64,000 nt of DNA from Lepidostoma basale. Its lineage: Eukaryota; Arthropoda; Insecta; Trichoptera; Lepidostomatidae. Below the pieces are notes generated by a model that saw nothing but the letters and a program-made list of their open reading frames with translations, made no database searches and was not told where the DNA came from. Shown one piece after another: positions 19,853-30,020 of the stretch. Made by a program: the position numbers and the translations under genes. Location of the stretch: contig JAHDVF020000010.1 in NCBI GenBank assembly GCA_022606425.2, forward strand, positions 2,356,001 through 2,420,000, in the 5' to 3' direction. How positions within the stretch are numbered: position 1 is the stretch's first letter; every line of letters starts with the position of its first letter.

Positions 19853-20308
19853 ACTTCTTCTTCTTCTTCAAGTGCCCTGTCGGGTCCCCCCAACGTTGGC
19901 GATCACCTCGGCGAACCTGTCCCTGTCTTGCGCCGCTCAGAACAGCTCCTCCACACTTCGGATGCCGGTCCTCCCTCACGATTCGCAGCCATGACATTTG
20001 TTTCCTACCGAGCCCTCAATTCCCCCCTCCAATTTCAGTTGGAGAAGGTGGTACTTTTCCCCACGCAGTATATGACCCAGATGTGAAATTTTCGGAACCT
20101 TAATAGTTGATAACAGTTCCCTGTCAACTCTAGCTCGCCTCAGGACTTCGGTATTGGTAACCATGTCTGTCCAGGGAATTCTGAGCATTCGGCCATGGAG
20201 CCACATTTCCAATGCTTCCAGTCTGTTTATTGAGTTGACTTTCAAGGTCCACGTTTCACATCCATACAAAAAAACAGACCACACATAGCATTTGATCATT
20301 CTCTGGCA
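19853..20308 (-). mobile_element. LINE family B, C-terminal ORF2 fragment
   Basis: Minus frame open for 107 codons: MIKCYVWSVFLYGCETWTLK, LEALEMWLHGRMLRIPWTDM, VDRELLSTIKVPKISHLGHI, LRGEKYHLLQLKLEGGIEGS. It ends at an AGAAGAAGAAG tail. Best family B copy in the window but still only the C-terminus. Confidence 0.8.
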
Positions 20309-20384
20309 TTACTTCTAAAAACGTGTATATATCTATATTTTCTGAGATATCTCTACATGAGGGAGTTTGGTAGCTATCAGTGAC

Positions 20385-20825
20385 TTTATCCCACCGCATT
20401 GCTCTTCGGCATGCTGGGTACCAATAGTCTACAGATAAGGAGGGATAAATTCACACTTACCCATTTCTTCAGACTTATCAAGGGATTATTTGATAATTTA
20501 GTCGTATTGGAGGGTATCCATCTTTATGTTTCGGATTGTTATCTTCTACAGCGACTGTTTTATCTCCCAACGTGCAGAACCAATCTGCCTCTGTTGATGC
20601 CGGTAGGGATAGCAATCAAACTGCTGAACATGATCGGAATGGAGTCTTTCATATTAGTGAAAGTACGTTCATAAGACAAATCGAACCATCTATCATGCGT
20701 TCCTGGTATTATATAATTATGTTTTACCTGGTATTATACATTATATTTAACCTATTCTCAATAGATGTCTTAAACTTGAATATTTGTTTGTAATATCTTT
20801 GAGAAATAAACTGATTTCATTAGAT
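20385..20825 (+). mobile_element. Interspersed repeat H, copy 2
   Basis: Open segment MLFGMLGTNSLQIRRDKFTL, LTHFFRLIKGLFDNLVVLEG, LYLPT-like ending, then CCTATTCTCAATAGATGTCT and a GATTT-type end. More diverged tail than copy 1. Confidence 0.65.
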
Positions 20826-20934
20826 TTGATGAATATAATAAATAGGAGTAAACGTTTTTCGATATCGTGGCAAAGTGGCAATAGCTGTGACTACCACACC
20901 GAAGAGTACGTGGCACAATCAAATAAATCAAGTA

Positions 20935-21165
20935 TTGAATTTTTTTTATACACTTTGTATATGCAACACTGATATTAAAAAAATATAATTATATAGACAT
21001 ATTTCGGACAAACAGTCCTTCTTCAGTAAAGATACATATTTATAAAATATTATAAAATTGTTGTTGTTTACATGATCTGACTGATGTTATAAAGAAACTT
21101 GTCTATATAATTTTATTGTTTTAATATCAGTGTTGTATATACAAAGTGTATAAAAAAAAGAAAAT
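20935..21165 (-). ncRNA. HH3 element with one hammerhead-like fold
   Basis: Minus strand at 20996-21026: CTGAAGA, A, GGACTGTTTGTCC (4-bp stem II), GAAAT, ATGTC. Core positions C3 to A9 and G12 to A14 are intact. Stem I is only two pairs. The outer ends (ATACACTTTGTATATGCAAC and, inverted, GTTGTATATACAAAGTGTAT) frame the element. Confidence 0.55.
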
Positions 21166-21195
21166 TTTAAATAAACCACCATAACAATACAAAGT

Positions 21196-21379
21196 ATGGC
21201 GTATATAGAACAAATATTGAATGTCGGCCACGTGAGGAGTCGGAGAAATCGATGTGCGTGCATCACACGATGTATGAATGTTGAGGGGGCTAGAAAAGTA
21301 TGTCAGGAAAGAAAAGTGTACCAGTCCATTCTTTCAGCCTACTCCTTCGGGAGACGACGTGATGGCTAGTAAGTTAGTT
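21196..21379 (+). mobile_element. LINE family A, 3' end
   Basis: ATATTGAATGTCGGCCACGT, GGAGAAATCGATGTGCGTGC and the CTCCTTCGGGAGACGACGTG terminus with GTAAGTTAG tail. Confidence 0.8.
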
Positions 21380-21394
21380 TTTTTTTTTAAGGAA

Positions 21395-21560
21395 CATAGA
21401 AGTTCCCGCCACATACCCGAGGCTGTTATAGGGCGTAGCGGCGCCCTTTTGTCAGCCTCGCTCGTACACTCCCTGGGACTGTCCCCGGTCCATCCGGGAC
21501 TTACAATTAAAGACGGCAACAACAAGGGGGTGCCAGACCACATTTAATCTACCCCATCTT
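21395..21560 (+). repeat. Interspersed repeat P, copy 2
   Basis: Matches 8588-8785 (CCCGAGGCTGTTATAGGGCG, CGCCCTTTTGTCAGC, CGGGACTTACAATTAAAG). GC-rich relative to its surroundings, without a credible protein. Confidence 0.5.
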
Positions 21561-21959
21561 ACTTTTATGCTCCGCCGTACTTATAATAAGCATAATTTAT
21601 AAAACATGAACATTTCAGAAACATTATATAAAAGATAAAATAATGATACACCACAGGAATATACAGTGGGAAGAACAGGAGAGACAGAGGAGACAAATGC
21701 TGGATGGGAAAAAAAAGTGGAGTACAGTTTTTGGCATGTAGGACAAAGGACGAGGTTTAGGAAGCATTTCATAATATTAAATAAAAACCACTGCACAAAT
21801 TATTATTATTATAAAGCTAACGAAAGTTGGTTAGTTAGTTATTTTCAGTGACGCGTTTAACAGGTATGATATTTACATACTTCAAAGTAAGTATTATCAT
21901 TTATTAGGGTGTATGGTCCCGCCGGGAATGGTTGGCGGGGTTTGAGCAAATTTTAATTC

Positions 21960-22200
21960 CATCAGCGTCAATGTTGTCTAAGTAAATTGGTTCCGGCCAG
22001 TCGCCATGACATTTATTCTTGTTTCCGGCCATTTGTCGCTTTATCGGCCCGCGCCCCCCGCCGCAGCCCCGCCCCCGCCCCCGCCCGGCTTATTGCCGGG
22101 TAGACAAATAGTTCACCTTTCGTTAGCTTTTAACGCCGTTTTCTTTATTCACAGCGCTAAGTCGGCGCCCATCGCCGGTCGGGGCTTTATCACGAAGTTA
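21960..22200. promoter_or_regulatory. GC-rich single-copy block, possible regulatory element
   Basis: A sharp GC-rich island in AT-rich intron: GTTCCGGCCAGTCGCCATGA, a run of CCCCGCCCCCGCCC-type repeats near 22068-22085, GGCTTATTGCCGGGTAGAC and GGCGCCCATCGCCGGTCGGG. It is not repeated elsewhere in the window. An open frame across it is proline-rich and unlike any known domain. Function unknown; could be an enhancer or an alternative promoter of the host gene. Confidence 0.3.
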
Positions 22201-22299
22201 GTGAATCAACACATCAAAATCCCACCCTCACTCATTTCGTATTACTATCCCAATAGACACATTCATAAGTCAAAATGTTAAAATTTATTATCACGTTAA

Positions 22300-22410
22300 T
22301 ACACTTTGGAAATTGAAAATAACATTGCTTATAATGACATATTTCGGAGGATACCTCGATATTCAGGTGTAAATATATAATAAAAACTAAACAAAGAAAA
22401 TGTCTCTTCT
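22300..22410 (-). ncRNA. HH4 element fragment with hammerhead-like fold
   Basis: Minus strand: ACAC, CTGAATA (G8 changed), TC, GAGGTATCCTC, CGAAAT, ATGTC. The border TTTGGAAATTGAAAATAACA is the HH4 terminal repeat. Likely inactive. Confidence 0.5.
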
Positions 22411-22419
22411 ATGTTTGCC

Positions 22420-22690
22420 ATACTTTGGTTTGTAGATGTTTTCTTTTATTTTTTTATACTTTGTATTCACACCTACTTTAAAAAATAAGTTAATTAAATA
22501 TCAGACATGTTTCGGACAACCTGGTCCTTCCTCAGTGATATTATAGAGATATTTAAAATATAATAAAATCGTTTATAATATTTTTAGTATCTTTATAATA
22601 TAACTGAGGAAGAACCGCGTTGTCCGAAACAGGTCTGATATTTAATTTTTTTTCAAGTTAGTGTTCTATACAAAGTACGAGTATATAAAA
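22420..22690. ncRNA. HH3 element: well-preserved inverted hammerhead-like pair
   Basis: Minus fold 22497-22542: stem I AATATCA pairs perfectly over 7 bp with TGATATT; core CTGAGGA (complement of 22529-22535), A, GGACCAGGTTGTCC stem II, GAAAC (complement of 22509-22513), ACATGT palindrome, cleavage triplet GTC (complement of 22504-22506). The plus partner has CTGAGGA at 22604-22610, GAAAC at 22626-22630 and a changed stem III (AGGTC). All core bases expected of a type I hammerhead are present in the minus copy, apart from one extra A between A9 and stem II. Confidence 0.7.
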
Positions 22691-22694
22691 AAGA

Positions 22695-22900
22695 AAATAA
22701 AGAAATAGTCTATTGTTTTGGCCGAAACACTATGATACTTTAACATATTGTTAAATTAAAAAAACTTTGTTTTATGTATCACAATTGTATTTTTATTTTT
22801 CGCGACAGCTGTTTCGTTAACCTATGTTGACATCATCATTTATGAACTATCAAATTTTCGTGATTTTTGGAACCTTATTGTGTATTTGTTATAAACGTTT
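22695..22900 (-). ncRNA. HH2 element fragment with hammerhead-like fold
   Basis: Minus strand at 22801-22840: ATGATGA (C3 changed), T, GTCAACATAGGTTAAC, GAAAC, ACAGCTGT palindrome, C, GCG. Left border TTTTGGCCGAAACACTATGA as in other HH2 copies. Confidence 0.5.
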
Positions 22901-23484
22901 TTTAATTCAACATTATATAAACAAAGAAATACTAATTCTCATTTAAAAATCGGTACAATGCAAAGGAACGATACATTTAAATTTAAAAAAATTGCGTGGG
23001 CTAATTGCTACAAGTATTAATAATTATTTTTTATCAGTTAGAACTAATAAATAATATTAAACAATAATAATTTAATGATTATATTAAAATGTCATTTAGA
23101 CATATTGTCAAAAGACATATTTTATATAGAAATTAAATATGATTAATTTGCATATGATTGGGAATGGGAGCTTGGGAGAATAAAAGTAGGTGGACAAATT
23201 ATTTAAGGAGAAAGGAGTAAAAGGAGAAATCTGATTATTAATGTGTTTTTTAATTTCCAAAGTGTATTACTATGGAATTCTACAGTTATAAAGCCGTAGC
23301 TTAAAATATTATGACATTTATACCTACAGAAGTAATAAAATCAAATAAATTATCTTATTATGCAAATGAAAACTATCAAAATATTCATGTTGTTATTTTA
23401 ATTTTCACAGTAGAACTTCATTGTAAATTATGAAAAGATAATAATAATAATTAAATATATTTTTGTATTATATTATTTGAAAAA
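22901..23484. other. Unassigned AT-rich stretch with an HH4 terminal remnant
   Basis: Very AT-rich. At 23240-23290 TTTTTTAATTTCCAAAGTG and TGGAATTCTACAG resemble the outer end of HH4 elements. Nothing else recognised. Confidence 0.4.
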
Positions 23485-23675
23485 CTTGGCTCAATCAAAT
23501 CAATCAAATATTAAATTTCGGCCAAGTGAAGAGTCCGAGAAATCGAAGTGCGTGCGTAACAGGATGTATGAATGTTGAGGAGGCGAGAGAAGTGTGTCAG
23601 AAAAGAACAATATGGCGGTCCATTATGTCTGCCTGTCCCGTCGGGGCGACGGCGTGATGCTTAGTTAGCTAGTTT
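23485..23675 (+). mobile_element. LINE family A, 3' end
   Basis: GGCTCAATCAAATCAATCAA, GTGCGTGCGTAACAGGATGT, GTGTGTCAGAAAAGAACAAT and terminus GGCGTGATGCTTAGTTAGCT. Confidence 0.75.
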
Positions 23676-23734
23676 TAGACGTATGTATTGATATTGTTCT
23701 ATAATATTTTTAGAATTATTAGAAGAGCTCTGAT

Positions 23735-23942
23735 ATGCTATTCCGAAGGTCGTGGATTCGATTCCTGTTGATATTAATGTGATCGTCACATTGTCTTTGG
23801 TCTGGTGTAGAATTCACGTGACAATAAAATGGCGATAGATTAGCTACTTATCACATCTCATGAGAATCAATACAATAGCTAAAAACAAATTGTATACAGT
23901 AATTGGGTTCAAACGACCGATTGTATAGGTTGTATAAAAAAA
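23735..23942 (+). mobile_element. tRNA-derived SINE-2, 5'-truncated copy
   Basis: Contains the B-box-like GGATTCGATTCC, then CACATTGTCTTTGGTCTGGT, GTGACAATAAAATGGCGATA and GTATACAGTAATTGGGTTCA. The full-length member is at 45765-46052. Confidence 0.75.
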
Positions 23943-24632
23943 ACACAATGTGGGTGCATGACACGATGTATAATGACACGATGTTGAAGGAGCGAGAGAA
24001 GTATTTCAGGAAAGATTAAATCAAATCAGTTTATTAACTCAAAATACATTAAAGCAACAAAATCTTTAAGGCAGTTATTGAGTACAGGTAAAATATTATA
24101 AGAATACAACATAATACCAGGAACGCATTAGATATGGTTCGACATTAGGAAGACAAGATACTTTCTAAAGTCGAGAGTATTTGTCCCCTGAACGTACCTT
24201 CACTAATATGAAAGACGTCGATCTCCGAGGAGACCGCGCTCAGCAGACTAATAATTAGTCTGCTGAGCGCGGTCTCCTATATTGCTCTATATTGCTATTG
24301 CTCTTTCCACCGGTGTCACAGAGGCAGATTGATTCTGGTGGCCGGTAGGTAAAACAATCTGTGCTGTCGCTATCGGAAAAATCAAGGGACAAAAAGACCA
24401 ACACCCTCTAGCACGGCCGAGTTCTCGAAATATCTGATTAATTTAAAGAAATGGGTATACGTAATGAGATGCCCATCTCTTCGAAGCTGTAAAGAATTGG
24501 TTCCGAGCATTCCCAAAATAAATGCCGTGGGATGGAGCCACGGATAACTACCATACTCCATCATGTAGAGGGGGCATTCTTTCTGCCTACCCCTTCAGGG
24601 AAACGGCGTAATGGTTAGTTAGTTTGTTTTGT
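23943..24632 (+). mobile_element. LINE family A end interrupted by repeat H
   Basis: Family A at 23943-24015 (GTGGGTGCATGACACGATGT, GTATTTCAGGAAAGA) and again at 24561-24632 (GGGGGCATTCTTTCTGCCTA, TAATGGTTAGTTAG). The H element in minus orientation occupies the gap, so H was inserted later. Confidence 0.75.
24016..24560 (-). mobile_element. Interspersed repeat H, copy 3
   Basis: Minus translation at the right end: GSYPWLHPTAFILGMLGTNS, LQLRRDGHLITYTHFFKLI. The left end is the AAATCAAATCAGTTTATTAA tail. A palindromic doubling CAGACTAATAATTAGTCTGC sits at 24242-24261 in the middle of the element. Confidence 0.7.
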
Positions 24633-24659
24633 ATAGTTTTTGACATATATTTTAGAACT

Positions 24660-25146
24660 GACATTGTTCTATTTTTAGAACATGACATTCAAACGGCTAA
24701 ATAGAGCCTTCGTTGTATCGAACCAGTTTCCTACCCCTATTAGCCCAGATTAACGGCGGCTTATTTACCATAATAAACTACAAATTCGGCAACACATTCG
24801 GGTGTATCACGTGATCGAGGGCAGTTATGCGATGGGGTGTTAAATTTTTCCTGTTTGCTCGCCTAATGGCCGGACCGCTCCTTTCCCAAAACACTCCGCT
24901 GTCCGCCACGTCGACAGGGTTCTTTCTGCCCCTTTCCTTGTGCAAGTGATAGTCTGTATATTATTTTACATTGTGATGGTTTCCCAAATATCAGTTTACG
25001 CGTTGTGATAGCTCTAAATATAGAAGAGTAGCTCATTACCTTTTTTTCCCGCGCAAATCTAATTCTTGAATATAGCCAAGAACGCAATCATATTCCACGT
25101 GTAGCTAGTGTATTTAAGCATACTTAACGAGCATTTGTGCCATACA
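24660..25146 (+). promoter_or_regulatory. Candidate internal promoter/enhancer upstream of a short first exon
   Basis: Single-copy block, less AT-rich than its surroundings, with no repeat homology. It contains E-box CACGTG motifs (near 24807 and 25097), a MEF2-type site CTAAATATAG (near 25012-25021) and a TATA-like TATTTAAG at 25111-25118, about 36 bp before an ATG with a strong donor. Limpet is known as a muscle-expressed gene, which would suit a MEF2 site. The regulatory role is inference from position and motifs. Confidence 0.35.
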
Positions 25147-25161
25147 ATGTTTTTCTCAGAG
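25147..25161 (+). CDS. Candidate alternative first coding exon (MFFSE)
   Basis: ATG TTT TTC TCA GAG followed by GTGAGTG, a strong donor. Ends in phase 0, the phase at which the PET exon at 34131 begins (MFFSE then VDVLAESNEG). The upstream block has promoter-like features. No transcript evidence; the TATA-like box would place transcription start uncomfortably close to the ATG. Confidence 0.3.
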
Positions 25162-26247
25162 GTGAGTGAACATTTCCTTTATTGCGATTTCTAATTTCAT
25201 TATTCATGCTAGTCTTGTGTATCATAGTTATGAATAATAACTAATTAAACATGCAAATCCGTGTAAGTATTTTTCGCTTAACACGTGTATTATTTAAATT
25301 ACTTAAAAATAAAATGCTTAATTAGATGGATTTACAGTTTGTACACGATGAAATGGTATCTACTATTAACATTTTTATGCATTTTTTAACAAATAAATAT
25401 TCATTACTTGCTTTTCCTTTATGAGTGCAAATTCGTATTACGATTTTAAATTCATTACTAATAATTACGGCTATTTTTATACAGGGCGTAACCGATGCAT
25501 GTCTGTGGTCGAGTCTATTTTATCCCATAGACAAAAGTAATGAATGATTAAAAAAACAGTTTTGGTAAGAAGCATTCACTTTGTGGTTAAACATTTTATT
25601 TATTTTATTTATTCGATTTAATATGGGAGTGTCGTAAGAGGATACGTATTGATATCCTACTATTTATGAAATGAGTGGCTCTTTTGAACATTATTAGAGC
25701 CATTAATATACGAGTATGTACTTATTTCAAGTTAGTGAAAATTTATACATAAAATTACTTAAAACTAACTTAACTAAAACAATGGATCAATTAACAAATT
25801 TCGGCAAGATTAAGTAATAATAAAATCATCAAATTTTAGTTTTAAAATATTAACATAATAATTAGGCGAAAGTTTAAACATGAAATTTACTAAAACAATT
25901 TATTGAAACAGTTTAATCTTAGTAACATATTTTTTTAAGAGATTCAAAGTATTTTGTTTGAAAAAAAACAAATTTAACGATTTTTCACTGTAAATTAAGT
26001 TACAATTCACTATCAGATTATGTAAAAAATACATAAATTTACAATTAAAAAACATACATTTTTATACAAGATTATATTATAGGATATACGAGTATGATAA
26101 ATATAACAAATAAATCTTAATTTAATTATAAAATATAAACTATTACGATAATACATCTAGTTACTACACAGATAATAAATTGAGAAAGAAATTAATAAAT
26201 ATGTAAATTCTTGGTTCGAAACAGAAAAGCAGGTAGAGTTTTGAACA
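25162..26247. other. AT-rich intron, nothing recognised
   Basis: Single-copy AT-rich sequence with no shared repeat, no protein-like frame and no paired splice sites. Confidence 0.5.
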
Positions 26248-26428
26248 ATAGGGTGGTGGTCTAGGGGATAGAACGCTTGGCTTCTGATCCAGGGGACATG
26301 GGTTCGAGCCTGGACACGACCCGATTCCTTCTTCATAATAATGAGCTATTTTCTGCTCATATTGAAGATTGTAATATAAATTCTAACACCATTGATTTAA
26401 ATCATTGGGGTTAGTCTTTTCAAAAAAA
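26248..26428 (+). mobile_element. tRNA-derived SINE-1, copy 1
   Basis: A tRNA-like head with A-box-like TGGTCTAGGGG and B-box-like GGGTTCGAGCC, then a body TTCTTCATAATAATGAGCTA and TTGAAGATTGTAATATAAAT, ending in an A-rich tail. The second copy is at 29097-29281 in the opposite orientation. Confidence 0.8.
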
Positions 26429-26597
26429 AAAACATATCACAAAATAATTTAAACATGAGTAAGAAATCATATATATATTTTAAATAAATTGTGGTATTAT
26501 AATAGGTTTCCAAATTAAACAGTTTAAAATGTTATTATATTACAATAAGTTTAAAATCTTGTTTTAAGTTTATGATGTTTGGAATGTTGGAGTTTGG

Positions 26598-26662
26598 AAT
26601 GTCAGGATAGAACGGGGTGGCGGATCTTTATCTCTGCCTACCCCTCCTGGAAACGGTGCAGT
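26598..26662 (+). mobile_element. LINE family A, terminal fragment
   Basis: ATGTCAGGATAGAACGGGGT, TCTCTGCCTACCCCTCCTGG and ACGGTG: the last 20 codons of family A. The following 26663-27439 is unassigned. Confidence 0.65.
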
Positions 26663-27439
26663 TTAGAGAGTTAATTCGAAATAATCATTTTGACCCGAAT
26701 GTTTTAAATTGTTCTTCTTCTCCTGACATACAGCAGCTTGTCAAGATTCTACTACTGTCATTCCGGTGGTTGTCTTTATTTGGTCATTCCCTTATATTGC
26801 GGGTCTGCCTATAGGTACATCCCTCGATGCTGTGATGAGTCATAAAAGTTCTTATATTAAAAGTTTATTTCAACCCTCAAAAAATATGATATGTGGGGGA
26901 ATGCGAAATATCAAGTATACAATGGAGACCTGCATAAATAAGGAAACCTCTTGACAAATATTGCAAATCTTAAATCTTGTTCATTATATTTTTGACATCA
27001 AAATACGTAATATTCTACAAAGCACAAAGATAGAGGAAAATGGAAAATGTTTGATGAGGCTAGCTAGAAGAGAAGAAAAATATGTTACTTCTAATATAAA
27101 CTTGGCTTACAAATTGAATTTGGTTGTATAAAAAAAATCCTACAAGTCTGTATGAACTCAATACCAAATCTCTTAATAATTGATTTATACCCAGTATTAA
27201 TATATTAAATTATTTATAGTTAATTCTCAGTAATGCTCTGCACTTCAATTACCTTACCAGTATTTTTCTTCTTCATGTCAATCGCAAAAGGTTTTGTAGG
27301 GATGGCCCTGAAAATGGCATTTTTTCCTATTCTCTTGATACTGTGGTGGAAGATTTTGCTGTATTTGTGTCGTTTCCAGGGGCGCCTATATGTTATTTTG
27401 TCGAATCGCTCTTGAATTCATTACAGCGCGAGCTAAATC

Positions 27440-27570
27440 GATGGGTATAGCTATCATATTGATTCTCGCGACATGTGATGGTAGCTAATCTGTCGCCATT
27501 TTATTGCCACGTGAATTCTGCACCAGACCAAAGACAGCGTGACAACCACACAAATTTACATTTTATTATA
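27440..27570 (-). mobile_element. tRNA-derived SINE-2 fragment
   Basis: Plus-strand sequence TATCATATTGATTCTCGCGA, CGCCATTTTATTGCCACGTG and AGACCAAAGACAGCGTGAC is the reverse of the SINE-2 body. Confidence 0.7.
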
Positions 27571-27686
27571 TTGTAGAAATTATAATATTTTTTTTAACTA
27601 TCGTTCTGCGTTCGTCTCGACGTTCTTTTTACGTTATGGTCTAATAGTAATTTAGTAATAAAGATAAAAATAGAGAATTAGTGAAG

Positions 27687-28320
27687 TCTAACTAACTAAC
27701 AATCACGCCGTCTCCCCGAAGGGGTAGGCAGAAAGAATAAACTGTCACACTATTCTTTCCTGATATATTTTTCTCGATTCCTCAACACACTTACATCGTG
27801 TCATGCACGCGCGTCGATTTCTCTGACTCCTCACGTGGCCGACATTCAATATTTGATTTATTTGACCGTGCCAGGTTTTCCTCGGTCTTCCTCTATTTCT
27901 AGTTCATAATTTTTTTTACCATTTTTTTTTATTCATTCTTTCCTTGTGTCTAAACCATCTTAATGATCCTTTCATTATTTTGTTCAAAGCACCATCATTT
28001 GCACTGCATTCTCTTCTTATATTTTCATTTGATACTCTATCATACACAGAGTATATACACATTCGTCTAAGAGATTCTATTTCTACTGCATTTATTCTAC
28101 TTTCATCCCTCTTTTGCCAGTTTTATGTTTCGCTTCCATACATAAGGGTCGGTACAACCATTGTACACTGCTATTTTAGCTTTTTTGGATAAGTTTTTGT
28201 TTGCGATGACAACTTTAAGTGCACCATTCACTTTGTTGCCTGCCCCAACCCTTCTTTCAATATCCCTCTCCACTCGCCCATCTTTTGTAAACACATTACC
28301 CAAATACACGAACTAATCTG
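27687..28320 (-). mobile_element. LINE family A, longest (about 630 bp) copy
   Basis: Reaches further upstream than most copies: YLGNVFTKDGRVERDIERRV, GAGNKVNGALKVVIANKNLS, then the usual tail to AACTAACAATCACGCCGTCT on the plus strand. Several frameshifts and one deletion (ACAACCATTGTACAC lacks codons of GVLVPTL). Confidence 0.8.
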
Positions 28321-28609
28321 TGAATAAATAGTGAATTCCGTTTCTATAATATCGGTTCTTATTCTAATGAACTGTTTACTTTTATCGAGTGCCTTTGCAG
28401 CCTGCAGCAGTACGAGATTTTTATTGCCAGCGGCGGAATTACTCCCGAAAGATCAGAATGATTGTCTGCTTTTAAATTTAACTTTTACTATCTGCAGACT
28501 GGCGAATGTTTTACCAATACACGCTGGAGCTGACATAACTCTTGCTTTAGCGAAGGCAAACTCTTCCTCACTGGTAAAATACGTTAAATCCTCTAAATAA
28601 AATGATATA
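28321..28609. other. Unassigned, moderately GC-rich segment
   Basis: Both strands have open frames of 67-89 codons (for example minus FAFAKARVMSAPACIGKTFA). Neither matches a family I know and there are no convincing splice sites. Possibly coding sequence of an unidentified transposable element. Confidence 0.3.
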
Positions 28610-28815
28610 AAACAAACAAACAAACCATCACACCGTTTCTCCGCAGGGGTAGGCAAAAATAATGGACCGCCACACTAGTCTATTCTGACACACCTCCTTA
28701 GCTTCCTCCACATTCATACAACGAGTCATACACGTACGTCGATTCTTCTGACTTTTAACATGACCAACCTTTAAAATTTGATTAATTTGGTCATGCCATG
28801 TTTTCCTGTGCCTGT
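28610..28815 (-). mobile_element. LINE family A2, 3' end
   Basis: AACAAACAAACCATCACACC tail on the plus strand and the reverse of the A2 terminus (GACATGACCAACCTTTAAAA-type). The sequence from 28816 to 29060 that follows is unassigned. Confidence 0.7.
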
Positions 28816-29096
28816 TGCCCCATTCCGGTAGTTTTTCAGCCAGGTTTCACCCGGTTTGAGGAGTTCATTTTTCGGTCAACCTTTTACGATCTTCCAGGAC
28901 GATCTTTGCTGTCAACGCTAAAACATTTGCGAACTGAGCTTAATTGACAGATGCTCAGGCTTACTTAAAAAAAATCGCCGCCAAATTTTAAGACTTGAAG
29001 CAGCCAGAGCCCTCTGTTGTTAAACGGACCGAACTTTCCGAACCACCTAATGTATACGAGTATATTCTCTTGTATTAAAATGTTTGGTAAATAGTT

Positions 29097-29281
29097 TTTT
29101 TTTTTATTTTTAGAAAAAGACTAACATCAATGATATTAGAATTTATTTTTACAATCTTCAATGTGAGCAGAAAATAGCTCATTATTATGAAGAAGGAATC
29201 TGGTCGTGTCCAGGCTTGAACCCATGTCCCCTAGATCAGAAGACAAGTGTTCTATCCCCTAGACTACCACCCGATTGTATA
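29097..29281 (-). mobile_element. tRNA-derived SINE-1, copy 2
   Basis: Reverse of the 26248 copy: poly(T) start, AGAATTTATTTTTACAATCT, GCTCATTATTATGAAGAAGG and the tRNA-like head with GGCTTGAACCCATGTCCCCT. About 85-90 percent similar to copy 1 by eye. Confidence 0.8.
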
Positions 29282-29282
29282 A

Positions 29283-30020
29283 CATCTTCTTCTCTTCTTC
29301 TTCTTTTAAAATATCTAACGATCTGTGACACAGAAATCATGACTCGTCGGATGATGAGGTCCAGCTGTCCTTCCATCTCTTAGGCGGTCTTCCAGGTGGG
29401 CGGTGTCCTGAGGGGATTTCATAAGCGGCTGTATATGCAAATTTGTCACCATCCATTCGGGCAACATGGTCCCTCCAGTATTTTCTTATGGATCTACTCC
29501 AATGAACGATATCCTCTATTTCGCAAAACTGAAATCTGCAACTCATTACTTGCTCCACAGGTATATCATCACCAGTCAGCTTACATCTTGTAGGTAGCCT
29601 AGATATAGTGAGACTTTGTGATACTGTGTGGAATTTATACAACATTCATTGCAAGTCATCTTCAGACTCGGCTATTAATGCGGCATCGTCTGCATAGCAA
29701 ATGACGTTCACAGTTTTACTGCCCATTTTATTTATAACCTAGTCCCAAGCCAACTACATCTTCTGTGATTTCGTCCATAATAAGATTGAACAGAAAGGGG
29801 CTCAAACTATCTGCCTGTCTTAAATCATTGCTTGCAGGAATTTCCCTTGACAGTTCATTATCAACCTTAATATTTGTTGGCAATTGGTATACAGATCTTG
29901 GACAGTCTTTATCAATGTATTGGATATTCCTCCTTCCTGTAATTTTCTCGCAATATCTCTTAGCAACCCCTGTCAAATGTCTTAGTCAAATCGACAAAAC
30001 ATATATCGTTATATGCCCCA
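29283..30020 (-). pseudogene. LINE family E, reverse transcriptase core and C-terminus
   Basis: The only copy here that includes part of the catalytic domain. Minus-strand translation: NDLRQADSLSPFLFNLIMDE (RT block 4), then VNVICYADDAALIAESEDDL with the YADD active site at 29685-29696, a stop, SQSLTISRLPTRCKLTGDDI, CRFQFCEIEDIVHWSR, KYWRDHVARMDGDKFAYTAA, GHRPPGRPPKRWKDSW and the terminal stop. At least two frameshifts and one stop break it. 5'-truncated within the RT domain. Confidence 0.8.

Noticed and set aside
22006..22281. Proline-rich 91-codon frame
   Set aside because: The proline run is due to a CCCCGCCC repeat; no domain, no splice sites, and the frame crosses clearly noncoding AT-rich sequence.
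26248..26330. Genuine tRNA gene
   Set aside because: A and B boxes are recognisable but the acceptor stem does not pair and a SINE body with an A-rich tail follows; a second copy of the whole unit exists at 29097-29281.
28838..28930. Possible missing first half of the PET domain (reads PGFTRFEEFIFRSTFYDLPG after a TTTTTCAG acceptor)
   Set aside because: It lacks the Trp and the second Pro of W.PPG, the spacing to LP is three residues too long, and there is no donor in phase 0. Judged chance resemblance.
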